Position numbers and translations under genes: made by a program | Shown here: piece by piece, positions 24,193 through 36,426 of the stretch | Layout: every line of letters begins with the position of its first letter | Numbering within the stretch: position 1 is the stretch's first letter | Notes under the pieces: model-generated | Database searches by the model: none | What the model was told of the DNA's origin: nothing | What the model saw: only the letters and a program-made list of their open reading frames with translations | NCBI RefSeq assembly: GCF_000758605.1 | Contig: NZ_CP009282.1 | Coordinates: forward strand, 6,696,001 to 6,760,000 | Direction of reading: 5' to 3' | DNA: 64,000 nucleotides | Origin: Paenibacillus sp. FSL R5-0912 | Lineage (GTDB): Bacteria > Bacillota > Bacilli > Paenibacillales > Paenibacillaceae

Positions 24193-24771
24193 ATGGCAGA
24201 CAAAAAAGCAGATCACAGAGTGAGATATACAAAAATGGTTATAAAAGAAAGCTTGTTGAAGCTTTTGACAGAACGGTCTATCAATAAAGTTACAGTGACC
24301 GACATTTGCAGCGAAGCAAACATTAATCGCAACACCTTTTATTCACACTATGCTAATCAGTTTGAGCTTCTTTCAACGATCGAGAATGATCTTTACGAAG
24401 AAATTAAGCAACTTGGGATTAATTCTTCTGACGTTAAAACTCCTGAAAAGCTATCTTATGAATTATGTAAATATATAAAAGCGAATAAAACGATTTGTGA
24501 GGTTCTGTTCTCAGAGCATGGCGATAAAGAATTATTAGAAAGAATCCTTTATATCAGTCACGATTTAACCATTGAGCGATGGAAGCAGGAATTAAAATAT
24601 TTTGATCCACAATTATTTGAGTCTTGGTATACGTTTGCCGCTCATGGCAGTATAGCCATTATAAAAAAGTGGGTGAGTAGTGGTTTGAAGGAAAGCCCCA
24701 GTAAAGTTGCAGCTTTTATTGATAAAGCCACAGAGGCAGTATCCAAAGCATTTTATTCCGAAGAATTATAA
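24193..24771 (+). CDS. TetR-family transcriptional regulator
   Basis: A 192-residue regulator. The N-terminal helix-turn-helix (YTKMVIKESLLKLLTERSINKVTVTDICSEANINRNTFYSHYANQFEL) is clear; the C-terminal part resembles TetR_C_8 regulators such as DhaS-like proteins (SWYTFAAHGSIAIIKKWVSSGLKESPSKVAAF). GGGGAGGATATT precedes the ATG. It is AT-rich like the divergent DUF422 gene and probably represses it through the palindrome at 24058-24078. The inducer is unknown. Confidence 0.9.
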   Translation: MADKKADHRVRYTKMVIKESLLKLLTERSINKVTVTDICSEANINRNTFYSHYANQFELLSTIENDLYEEIKQLGINSSDVKTPEKLSYELCKYIKANKTICEVLFSEHGDKELLERILYISHDLTIERWKQELKYFDPQLFESWYTFAAHGSIAIIKKWVSSGLKESPSKVAAFIDKATEAVSKAFYSEEL

Positions 24772-24783
24772 ATTATTTAAAAT

Positions 24784-24814
24784 GAAGCGGACGCTCATTT
24801 TTGAGGGCCGCTTC
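24784..24814 (+). terminator. Hairpin after the TetR gene
   Basis: GAAGCGG (24784-24790) and CCGCTTC (24808-24814) pair, with GCTCA/TGAG stacked inside. It lies 12 bases after the TetR stop; the following sequence is only moderately T-rich. Confidence 0.5.
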
Positions 24815-24816
24815 TC

Positions 24817-25084
24817 TGCTCTTCTGCTGAAGACCAGGCAAGGGGATGGGACTTATGTCTGCTCCTCCAGTATTTTGGGGTCAGTAATAAGAAAAGTGAT
24901 TCAGCATACCGATAAGTTCGAGAGCCTGGAGGTCAGAACATGGTTTTGGAAACGAAGCAAAGATGCGGCTTTTATCTCGACTCCTATGACCTGATTTATC
25001 AAGCCATTGCCAATCAGGATGGTCATAAAGCTGAGGAAGCTGTCCGTCTCCAGAACCGGTATTCGCAAGCAAGCGACACTCTGG
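24817..25084 (+). pseudogene. GntR/FadR-family regulator remnant
   Basis: One frame reads LLLKTRQGDGTYVCSS, the wing and end of a GntR helix-turn-helix, then SLEVR as in the start of FadR-type ligand domains. After a shift, the next frame reads YDLIYQAIANQDGHKAEEAVR, the end of an FCD domain. The start of the gene and most of the FCD domain are missing. It is followed by a decayed transporter gene that it may once have regulated. Confidence 0.6.
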
Positions 25085-25400
25085 TTCATGATCGTAGGAA
25101 TTATTTTTATCGCAGCGAATTTGCGTGCTCCCCTCACATCGGTGGGACCATTGCTGTTCAGTCGTAATCGGGCGGAGTGACCTTGTATGTTGGAACTGCA
25201 ATTCTGAGGTTTGCTATTCCCCTATGTAATGTATTACTTCCGAGCCTGATCAAACGGGAGTTTCCGCAGCAAATGGGTACTATGGACAGTGGGATATTCT
25301 GTTTCCCTGAATCTATGCGGGGCGGTAGCTTCCGGTATTAGTGTTCCCTTAGCTGTGGGGGCAGGCATGAGGTATCGTTGGTCTAGGTGCGGCTAGAAAT
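25085..25400 (+). pseudogene. MFS transporter remnant (CynX/NimT-like)
   Basis: The first part reads IVGIIFIAANLRAPLTSVGP, the characteristic N-terminus of CynX/NimT-type permeases, then reaches a stop. After a large internal deletion another frame reads AIPLCNVLLPSLIKREFPQQ, and after a further frameshift GAVASGISVPLAVGAGM, both recognisable pieces of the same family. Several frameshifts and deletions make it non-functional. Confidence 0.7.
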
Positions 25401-25483
25401 CAATTTGTTGGTTCTGATAAAGATTGCCTGGATCTTGATAGTTCTACGCATAACTGGAGTAAGAGAATACAGCTCAAATAAAA

Positions 25484-25523
25484 AGAAAAAAGAGCCCACC
25501 AGAGAATATCTCTGATGAACTCT
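25484..25523 (-). terminator. Terminator of the rRNA-tRNA operon
   Basis: On the minus strand the arms at 25523-25509 and 25505-25491 form 15 consecutive pairs (several G-U) around a three-base loop, followed by TTTTTTC. It lies just past the last tRNA gene. Confidence 0.85.
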
Positions 25524-25532
25524 TTTAGCAGA

Positions 25533-25611
25533 TACCGGCGAGAGGACTCGAACCTCCACGGTTTCCCACTCGATTTTGAGTCGAGCGCGTCTGCCATTCC
25601 GCCACGCCGGC
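25533..25611 (-). tRNA. tRNA-Leu (CAA)
   Basis: Acceptor GCCGGCG pairs with CGCCGGT; anticodon loop CTCAAAA gives CAA; a variable arm is present. CCA is not encoded. Last gene of the cluster. Confidence 0.95.
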
Positions 25612-25647
25612 ATATACATATTATTTACAATTGATTCTAAAATAAAA

Positions 25648-25721
25648 TGGAGGTGCCACCCAGATTTGAACTGGGGATAAAGCTTTTGCAGAGCTTTGCC
25701 TTACCACTTGGCTATGGCACC
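25648..25721 (-). tRNA. tRNA-Cys (GCA)
   Basis: Acceptor GGTGCCA/TGGCACC; anticodon loop CTGCAAA gives GCA; CCA encoded. Confidence 0.96.
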
Positions 25722-25727
25722 AAAAAA

Positions 25728-25802
25728 TGGAGCGGACGACGGGAATCGAACCCGCGACCCTCGCCTTGGCAAGGCGATGCTCTACCGCTGAGCCACGTCC
25801 GC
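25728..25802 (-). tRNA. tRNA-Gly (GCC)
   Basis: Acceptor begins GCGGACG; anticodon loop TTGCCAA gives GCC; CCA encoded. Confidence 0.96.
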
Positions 25803-25808
25803 ATATAA

Positions 25809-25883
25809 TGGCTGGGGATATAGGAATCGAACCTATGAATGACGGAGTCAAAGTCCGTTGCCTTACCGCTTGGCTAATCCCCA
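25809..25883 (-). tRNA. tRNA-Gln (TTG)
   Basis: Acceptor TGGGGAT/ATCCCCA; anticodon loop CTTTGAC gives TTG; CCA encoded. With gatCAB in this window, it is probably charged through Glu-tRNA(Gln). Confidence 0.95.
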
Positions 25884-25901
25884 ACATTTGATTTAATAAA
25901 A

Positions 25902-25978
25902 TGGGGCGACTGATGGGTCTCGAACCCACGAATGCCGGAACCACAATCCGGTGCGTTAACCCCTTCGCCACAGTCGCC
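25902..25978 (-). tRNA. tRNA-His (GTG), copy 2
   Basis: Anticodon loop TTGTGGT gives GTG. The extra 5' G faces C73 as required for His; stem GCGACTG/CAGTCGC; CCA encoded. Near-identical to the adjacent copy at 26027. Confidence 0.95.
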
Positions 25979-26026
25979 ATATGAAGCTTATTTAATTGCA
26001 ATGCCTTATAACTCTTATAAAAGAAA

Positions 26027-26103
26027 TGGGGCGACCGATGGGTCTCGAACCCACGAATGCCGGAACCACAATCCGGTGCGTTAACCACTTCGCCACGATC
26101 GCC
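26027..26103 (-). tRNA. tRNA-His (GTG), copy 1
   Basis: Same as the neighbouring copy except in the acceptor stem (GCGATCG/CGGTCGC, one G-U pair) and one D-loop base. CCA encoded. Confidence 0.95.
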
Positions 26104-26128
26104 ATATTAAATTTTATAGGATATTACT

Positions 26129-26202
26129 TGGCAGGGGCAGCAGGAATTGAACCCACACCAACGGTTTTGGAGACCGTTGTTCTACCTTTAAACTATGCCC
26201 CT
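26129..26202 (-). tRNA. tRNA-Trp (CCA)
   Basis: Acceptor AGGGGCA/TGCCCCT; anticodon loop CTCCAAA gives CCA; terminal CCA encoded. Confidence 0.95.
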
Positions 26203-26207
26203 AAAAA

Positions 26208-26293
26208 TGGTGGAGGCTGATGGATTCGAACCACCGAACACGTACGTGAGCAGATTTACAGTCTGATGCGTTTGGCCACTTCGCTAAGCCTCC
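26208..26293 (-). tRNA. tRNA-Tyr (GTA)
   Basis: Acceptor GGAGGCT; anticodon loop TGTAAAT gives GTA; long variable arm; CCA encoded. Confidence 0.95.
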
Positions 26294-26298
26294 GAGGA

Positions 26299-26374
<76 letters not shown>

Positions 26375-26394
26375 GTATTAAGTTGTAAGAAATA

Positions 26395-26470
26395 TGGTGG
26401 CGCGGGAGGGAATCGAACCCCCGACACAAGGATTTTCAGTCCTTTGCTCTACCGACTGAGCTACCGAGCC
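26395..26470 (-). tRNA. tRNA-Phe (GAA), acceptor stem mismatch
   Basis: Anticodon loop CTGAAAA gives GAA; CCA encoded. The 5' acceptor strand GGCTCGG should face CCGAGCC, but the 3' strand reads CCGCGCC, giving a U4-C69 mismatch. The T stem (GGGGG/CCCTC) is intact with one G-U pair. Confidence 0.92.
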
Positions 26471-26489
26471 GAACATTTTTTCATAAAGA

Positions 26490-26567
26490 TGGCGGAACCG
26501 ACGGGATTCGAACCCGCGATCTCCTGCGTGACAGGCAGGCATGTTAGGCCAACTACACCACGGTTCC
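26490..26567 (-). tRNA. tRNA-Asp (GTC)
   Basis: Acceptor GGAACCG/CGGTTCC; anticodon loop CTGTCAC gives GTC; CCA encoded. Confidence 0.96.
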
Positions 26568-26648
<81 letters not shown>

Positions 26649-26682
26649 TCAATGTTAAAGATCTATTCTATTAAAAGATAGA

Positions 26683-26758
26683 TGGTGGAGGCTGAGGGGT
26701 TCGAACCCCCGACCCTCTGCTTGTAAGGCAGATGCTCTCCCAGCTGAGCTAAGCCTCC
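26683..26758 (-). tRNA. tRNA-Val (TAC)
   Basis: Acceptor GGAGGCT/AGCCTCC; anticodon loop CTTACAA gives TAC; CCA encoded. Confidence 0.96.
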
Positions 26759-26874
26759 ATATATGACTCGTATGAGATACTCTCCACTCCGTTACGAGAT
26801 TGCGATGTATTCCTTACGATGCCTATGCTTCAACGAACCCAGGGAATTCTCATCCCATTAATCGAAGAAGAAAT

Positions 26875-26949
26875 TGGTGACTCGTATGGGATTCGAACCC
26901 ATGTTACCTCCGTGAAAGGGAGGTGTCTTAACCCCTTGACCAACGAGCC
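26875..26949 (-). tRNA. tRNA-Glu (TTC)
   Basis: Acceptor GGCTCGT/ACGAGTC; anticodon loop CTTTCAC gives TTC; CCA encoded. The 116-base gap to tRNA-Val contains a short copy of its 3' end. Confidence 0.95.
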
Positions 26950-26979
26950 ATGCTGTTAACTACTTGTAAAGTAAAGCTA

Positions 26980-27069
26980 CGGAGAGAGAGGGATTCGAAC
27001 CCTCGAGACGCTTGTGGCGCCTACACGATTTCCAATCGTGCTCCTTCGGCCAAACTCGGACACCTCTCC
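26980..27069 (-). tRNA. tRNA-Ser (GGA)
   Basis: 90 bases with the long Ser variable arm; anticodon loop TGGAAAT gives GGA; CCA is not encoded. Confidence 0.95.
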
Positions 27070-27072
27070 AAA

Positions 27073-27148
27073 TGGCTCCCCGAACAGGACTCGAACCTGT
27101 GACAACTCGATTAACAGTCGAGTGCTCTACCAACTGAGCTATCAGGGA
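27073..27148 (-). tRNA. tRNA-Asn (GTT)
   Basis: Anticodon loop CTGTTAA gives GTT; CCA encoded. First tRNA after 23S, with only about 64 bases between. Confidence 0.95.
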
Positions 27149-27212
27149 ATATACATATCAAGCTTGATCGCCTGAAAACTGAATCCGAAACGAATCTGCG
27201 CTCTAAGAAATT

Positions 27213-30145
<2,933 letters not shown>

Positions 30146-30525
30146 CTCCGGTATTGGCTCATTCGCTCATCTTGTTTTAAACAGCGCTTCCGGATGAATC
30201 CGTCCGCTAGTCTGTTTAAAGCCAAAAGTCGCTCATAATCCAAAACCATCGCTCAGCATGACTAATAACTATTTCAACTTGCTTACACAAGTTTCAGCTA
30301 AAAGATGTTCTAAAACGCAAATTCGTTTCGGTATCCAGTTTTCAAGGATCAAGGTGCTGAAATTTCGGTACAATCACGACTGTGATGTTCGAAAATTCAG
30401 ACAGTTTAAAGATGAGAGTTTGAGCTCTCAAAACTGACCAACGAGTGAGTGTTTGAACCCTAAGGTTCGTTGTGGAAGCTTACGCTTCCGATTTGAATGT
30501 CACCGTTGCAGGTGACGATTCTCCA

Positions 30526-32084
<1,559 letters not shown>

Positions 32085-32248
32085 TTGGTTTTAGAAAGAG
32101 CGATTGCTCATTTTGAAACATCTGACGAGAATTTTCATTCTCTTTTTTGGATCTCGCCGAAGCGATCTCCCACTCACTCGTTGTTCAGTTTTCAAAGATC
32201 AATGTCTCATCTTTTGTCGCCGTTATTTGTTTCAGCAGCGACCTTTAT

Positions 32249-32278
32249 AATATATCACAGCGCCCTCGTTTTAGTCAA
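32249..32278 (-). promoter_or_regulatory. rRNA operon promoter, proximal
   Basis: On the minus strand TTGACT (32278-32273) and TATATT (32254-32249) are 18 bases apart, about 165 bases before 16S. Confidence 0.75.
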
Positions 32279-32354
32279 CCTTTTTTTTGATTTCTTTTTT
32301 TGGCTGATTTACGACTGCTTTGCAGCGCATCGTTATGTCAGAGGGACGAGTTAT

Positions 32355-32384
32355 AATTTATCACATAAGTTGCGTCCTAGTCAA
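32355..32384 (-). promoter_or_regulatory. rRNA operon promoter, distal
   Basis: On the minus strand TTGACT (32384-32379) and TAAATT (32360-32355) are 18 bases apart. The arrangement matches the proximal promoter about 106 bases downstream, giving the tandem pair usual for rRNA operons. Confidence 0.75.
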
Positions 32385-32518
32385 CCCTAAATATTCCCCT
32401 CATTATCTGCGCTCATGCAGCAAGGAACAAATAAAAAAAGAGAGTACACTACCTCTCTCCATCCTCCTGCTTACTTTTTCTATTATAGGTCTATTCATGT
32501 CCGTGGACAGCCACCTAA

Positions 32519-33394
32519 CTAAAGGGTATACCGAATTGCATGTCCGTCCCCGGCCTCTACAGCCCAAGAAGTAATTTCTCTAATTAATGAACGCGATACA
32601 AGCTTGCGCAGAACAAGCGGTAGCTCTGCCTGGAGCTGGCTCAGTCCTGAATGCTGCAGAAGTTCCTTGATACTCCAAGCCTCCTTGCGGCTGCTCAGGA
32701 TATGGAGCAGCATGGCGCAACAATCCGCCATTTTTGACATTAACGCAAACTCGCAGGCCAGCAAAATCAGTTCGACTCTCTGCTCCAGCGTTTCTGTACT
32801 TACTGTCAGTTCTTCATATAACTTATGAACCGGAGAATTCAAATTTTTGACCTGTCCCCACACTGCGGGCTCCGGAAAATATCCGGCCTCGCTCACTTCA
32901 ATACGTGCCCAATGATACAGAGCGATCAGCACGCAGTTATAAGCATCCATAGTACAGCCTGCTTCAAGGTAACGTTTCGACTTCACATACATATGTAGGA
33001 ACCGGGAGAATTCCATAAACAATACCCGCTCTTTCAGCGGACCTTGGAACTGAATGAGTTCCTTCCGCATCTCCGCCAATATTCCCTTAGGGTCCCAGAT
33101 CACCTCACCGGACATTAAACTGGTAAGGAGTTCATTATTGTCCCCTGCCATCACAGCGCGTTCCAAAGCAGATAGACCCACATGCACGGATTGCGTCCGC
33201 CGGTCCCCGGCAATGGTGTGGGTTATAATTCGCTCTGTCTCCTGTTCCTCATGCAGCATGAGCACCATCATATCAAAGTCATGCAGCAGCGCGCTCTGAA
33301 ATGTATCATTGCCTCTTTGCCGCAAAGCAACGGCTCCAAGAACATTCTCATCAAATGTCTCCCCACTTAATAGGGTCAAATTGGACAGTTCCAT
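32519..33394 (-). CDS. ygxA: YgxA-like nucleotidyltransferase-fold protein
   Basis: A 291-residue protein resembling B. subtilis YgxA, annotated as nucleotidyltransferase-like with no known reaction. The N-terminal half contains LLHDFDMMVLMLHEE, the acidic strand typical of the fold, and the C-terminal half is helical (MDAYNCVLIALYHWARIEVSEAGYFPEPAVWGQVKNL) and ends in a winged-helix-like segment. I chose ATG 33394 because GGAGGG sits just before it. Location directly upstream of an rRNA operon, with ygzB and perR beyond, is the same as in B. subtilis and supports the assignment. Confidence 0.8.
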   Translation of the reverse strand: MELSNLTLLSGETFDENVLGAVALRQRGNDTFQSALLHDFDMMVLMLHEEQETERIITHTIAGDRRTQSVHVGLSALERAVMAGDNNELLTSLMSGEVIWDPKGILAEMRKELIQFQGPLKERVLFMEFSRFLHMYVKSKRYLEAGCTMDAYNCVLIALYHWARIEVSEAGYFPEPAVWGQVKNLNSPVHKLYEELTVSTETLEQRVELILLACEFALMSKMADCCAMLLHILSSRKEAWSIKELLQHSGLSQLQAELPLVLRKLVSRSLIREITSWAVEAGDGHAIRYTL

Positions 33395-33525
33395 ACTTCC
33401 CTCCATCAAATTTGGCGATTTTGCATCCAGTCAGTTATAATTCTCTTTACATAAATGATATTCTACATATTCATGTCAGTTCCTCCTGGATAACCGAACT
33501 ATATTTCAGTTAGGAGATAATACTC

Positions 33526-33891
33526 ATGAAATTTAAATCGGCCAAAATCAACGCTTTTCGTACATGGGGACTGCTTCTTACGATGCTGGGTATGGGCCTT
33601 ATGATTATGGGAACCGCAGGCATTGTATTCTGGGGGTCTGCAGGCAAGGTTGTCGCTGCTATCGGTCTCGTCATTGGTCTAATCTCCATGATGGCCAGTC
33701 TGGCCATCTACTTCTGGGCGGGCATGCTCTCAACCAGTGCTGTCCAGGTGGAATGTCCCGAATGCCATAAGCTGACCAAAATGCTTGGCAAAACGGACCG
33801 CTGTATGTTCTGTCACACCATCCTCACGATGGACCCTGCACAAGCCACAATTACCGCTGAAGAACTTGAAGTCCAGCAATTGAAGCAATAA
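33526..33891 (+). CDS. ygzB: YgzB-like DUF2614 membrane zinc-ribbon protein
   Basis: A 121-residue protein of the DUF2614 family. Two transmembrane helices (about 14-34 and 40-66) are followed by a cytoplasmic zinc-ribbon with two CxxC pairs (VECPECHKLTKML, then DRCMFCHTIL). TTAGGAGATAA precedes the ATG. Function unknown. It sits between ygxA and perR, as I recall for Bacillus. Its start is divergent from ygxA, and its end is shared with the GH18 gene through a bidirectional terminator. Confidence 0.88.
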   Translation: MKFKSAKINAFRTWGLLLTMLGMGLMIMGTAGIVFWGSAGKVVAAIGLVIGLISMMASLAIYFWAGMLSTSAVQVECPECHKLTKMLGKTDRCMFCHTILTMDPAQATITAEELEVQQLKQ

Positions 33892-33939
33892 TCGAATTCA
33901 TATGTCTTTACAGAAATAATCTCCTGCCGAATACAAACA

Positions 33940-33977
33940 AAAACGGGTGTCGTCCTCTACTGGACGACACCCGTTTT
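33940..33977. terminator. Bidirectional terminator between ygzB and the GH18 gene
   Basis: AAAACGGGTGTCGTCC (33940-33955) pairs perfectly with GGACGACACCCGTTTT (33962-33977) around a six-base loop. T-runs serve both directions. Confidence 0.92.
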
Positions 33978-33997
33978 ATATTTAATCCCCCTAAGCA

Positions 33998-35719
33998 TTA
34001 TTCAACAATCGCTTTGAGTGCTTCCCACGCTTCCGGATTGGCAAAGCTCCGATTCCATGAGGCTACCCCGCCAAGGCCGAAGGACTGCGCCAGATCGACT
34101 CTGGCTGCCAGCGAAACTTTATCCTCAATCCATATTTTGCGCAGAGCACCCTCTTCTTTGTATTCCACATAATTCTGTCCTGCTTCCTTATCAAGAACCG
34201 GTGTCAGCTTCTTCTCGGCAAGTATCTCCTGAACCGCATTCATACTGACGGCCTTGGAACTTACTTTGTTTTCACCTTTCTCGGTCTTCTCGGTCCAGAT
34301 ACGAGTGTACAATGGCACCCCCAGAATCAGCTTCTCGGCAGGCACTTCATCCTCTTCAATAATCCGGCTTATAGAATTCCTCACCCACGGCAGGGAAGCT
34401 ACAGAACCGGCAACCGGACTGGCCGCCCAATGCTCATCGTAAGCCATCACAATCAGGAAATCCGACACGGCTCCAAGCGCCCGGCGATCCAGGAACAAGG
34501 ACCACATTTCACTGTTTGATTTCGGTGTTACATCAATAGAGACAATCAGATTCCGGCTCTGTGCCATGGGCTTCAGTTCCCGCATGAACTGGGTTACATT
34601 AGGTCCGTCCTTGGTGTATACATTCTCAAAGTCGATATTAATACCGTCCAGGTTGTACAGATCCGCATACTTCAGCATTTGCACAATTGTATTCATCCGT
34701 CTGTCATACGTGGATAGTGCCTCCGTAGTCAGGTCTGCCTCAAAGCTGTTGCTGAGCAGTCCCCATACCTCCATGCCCTGGGTGTGAGCCCACTCTACAT
34801 AGGCGCTGTCAGCCTGGCTGCGTACATTACCATTAACATCGATAATGCTGAACCAGGTTGGACTAACCACATTAATTCCTGGCAAATCAGCAAATTTCGC
34901 AGGATTCGGCTTGCGTTCGTAGACTGCCTCCCAGAACATATTAACGGGCTTTCCTTTCCAGCTGCGTTCGGCACGGGTAGGAGCCACAGGCTGCTGCACT
35001 ACTGTCCTATTCCCGTCTGCTAGAATATCGTCCGCCTTGACGAAGCCTGTATATCCGCTCTCCAGCTGCACATACAGCCAGCCTTTGATGTCTGAATTCC
35101 AGATTCTCACTGTGGCTCCCGGCGGCATATCAGCAAGGATTGGCGCATGTACGGAGTCTCCGCTGCGGAGCGCTTTGGTCCGTCCGCCTTCCTTACCCTT
35201 CACTTTGCCTAACGGCACCGTTTCGCCGGCAGTCATTAACAGAACGGCACCGGTACTGCTATCCTCGTCTACCTCAAAGCCATATAAGTCCTCCAGTGTA
35301 TCTGCCGGAAGATATGTCACCCCATCCTTCTCTTCAGGCGCAAGACGAAGCTGCAGGGGCTCATTGTTCAAACTTGCTGCTGTTGAATCCTCCTGCATAT
35401 ATAAAAGACTGCTGTCTGTCGACAGAATCACAGACTTGCTCTTTTCCTCGTAACGGATAGATGAATCTACGTATTCCTGTAATAGCGGCAGTGGTAATAG
35501 CAGGCTGTCCCCTGTACCTGAGGCTGAGTATCCGGTAAGCTCTCCCTTAACAAAAACAGGCTTCTCCAGCCCCTTCCAATCCGGATCCAGATGCTGACGG
35601 TTCGGTAATACATAATAAACAACCCAAAAGGCTGCGGCAGCTATAATGACAAGTCCCAATAAGCGGCGAAAAAGACTTCCACGCTTTTTGACGCGTCTTT
35701 GTCTCTGTCTTCTGTCCAA
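33998..35719 (-). CDS. GH18-family glycoside hydrolase with SH3 and stalk domains
   Basis: A 573-residue exported protein. After a basic N-terminus and a signal anchor (LFRRLLGLVIIAAAAFWVVYYV, about residues 15-36) comes a copper-amine-oxidase-N-like segment (about 70-190), a bacterial SH3 domain (about 190-245, IWNSDIKGWLYVQLESGYTGFVKADDI) and a GH18 barrel (about 265-570) with the catalytic motif DGINIDFEN. Related proteins act on spore cortex or cell-wall glycans. I chose TTG 35719 because GGAGG lies seven bases upstream; the frame is open to 35764. It is inserted between ygzB and perR, where B. subtilis as I recall has no such gene. Confidence 0.85.
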   Translation of the reverse strand: MDRRQRQRRVKKRGSLFRRLLGLVIIAAAAFWVVYYVLPNRQHLDPDWKGLEKPVFVKGELTGYSASGTGDSLLLPLPLLQEYVDSSIRYEEKSKSVILSTDSSLLYMQEDSTAASLNNEPLQLRLAPEEKDGVTYLPADTLEDLYGFEVDEDSSTGAVLLMTAGETVPLGKVKGKEGGRTKALRSGDSVHAPILADMPPGATVRIWNSDIKGWLYVQLESGYTGFVKADDILADGNRTVVQQPVAPTRAERSWKGKPVNMFWEAVYERKPNPAKFADLPGINVVSPTWFSIIDVNGNVRSQADSAYVEWAHTQGMEVWGLLSNSFEADLTTEALSTYDRRMNTIVQMLKYADLYNLDGINIDFENVYTKDGPNVTQFMRELKPMAQSRNLIVSIDVTPKSNSEMWSLFLDRRALGAVSDFLIVMAYDEHWAASPVAGSVASLPWVRNSISRIIEEDEVPAEKLILGVPLYTRIWTEKTEKGENKVSSKAVSMNAVQEILAEKKLTPVLDKEAGQNYVEYKEEGALRKIWIEDKVSLAARVDLAQSFGLGGVASWNRSFANPEAWEALKAIVE

Positions 35720-35844
35720 TATATATCCTCCAAACAGTATGATAAATTTATAATCAGATAGCACTTCTGTTAAGTATACGACATCGCGGCCCTATTGGTT
35801 GCGCCAAACTGCTGGAAGCTTTGTATTTTTGTAACAGCTCCATA

Positions 35845-35883
35845 GAAAAAAGCGTGTACAATCCGCATTCGGATTCTACACGC
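35845..35883 (-). terminator. Terminator of perR
   Basis: On the minus strand GCGTGTAGAATCCG pairs with CGGATTGTACACGC (one mismatch) around AATG and is followed by TTTTTT, 15 bases past the stop. Confidence 0.9.
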
Positions 35884-35898
35884 CTGCAATTCCATATC

Positions 35899-36330
35899 TT
35901 AGTGCTGCTTCTCGTTGCAGCATTTGCAAACACCATACAGTTCCATACGTAATCCATGAATCTTAAAGCCTGTAGCCAATTCGGCACGCTCCTCTACCTC
36001 ATGGAGAGAAGAATAGCTGAAATCCTCAATCTTACCGCATTCCTGGCAGATGACATGATAATGATCAGACACATTGGCATCGAAACGGCTGGAATTATCA
36101 CCGTAGGTCAGCTCGCGGACCATACCCGCTTCTATAAACATCTTAAGATTGTTATACACCGTTGCCACACTCATACTGGGAAACTGAGGCTCAAGCGCTC
36201 GGTAAATATCGTCTGCCGTAGGATGATTCATCGCTTCCATCAGGTACGTAAGAATCGCATGACGCTGAGGCGTAATACGGACACCGGTTGTCTTCAGTTG
36301 CTCCAATGCATGCTGTACGCCACTACCCAT
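35899..36330 (-). CDS. perR: PerR, peroxide-sensing Fur-family repressor
   Basis: A 143-residue Fur-family protein. The winged helix (RITPQRHAILTYLMEAMNHPTADDIYRAL, then SVATVYNNLKMFIEAGMVREL) binds DNA. The regulatory metal site of PerR is visible: His of NHPTADDIY, Asp of SRFDANVSDHYHVIC with its two His, and Asp of GKIEDF. The structural zinc site is formed by CQECG and CKCC. PerR represses catalase, ahpCF and similar genes until metal-catalysed oxidation releases it. I chose ATG 36330 because AAAGGCGG lies eight bases upstream; GTG 36339 would overlap that site. Conserved position near ygzB-ygxA-rrn supports perR rather than fur or zur. Confidence 0.9.
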   Translation of the reverse strand: MGSGVQHALEQLKTTGVRITPQRHAILTYLMEAMNHPTADDIYRALEPQFPSMSVATVYNNLKMFIEAGMVRELTYGDNSSRFDANVSDHYHVICQECGKIEDFSYSSLHEVEERAELATGFKIHGLRMELYGVCKCCNEKQH

Positions 36331-36377
36331 CCATGCCACCGCCTTTAATTATACAACTTAATAATAACTCTAATGTA

Positions 36378-36407
36378 ATTGTAAGACCGGGCTTTCAATG
36401 TTGTCAA
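36378..36407 (-). promoter_or_regulatory. perR promoter
   Basis: On the minus strand TTGACA (36407-36402) and TACAAT (36383-36378) are 18 bases apart, about 45 bases before the start codon. The AT-rich stretch after the -10 box could hold a Per-type site. Confidence 0.75.
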
Positions 36408-36426
36408 CGAAGTCCTTACATTATAT

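Noticed and set aside
26759..26874. A 5S rRNA gene in the 116-base gap
   Set aside because: Length fits, but none of the 5S landmarks is present on either strand.
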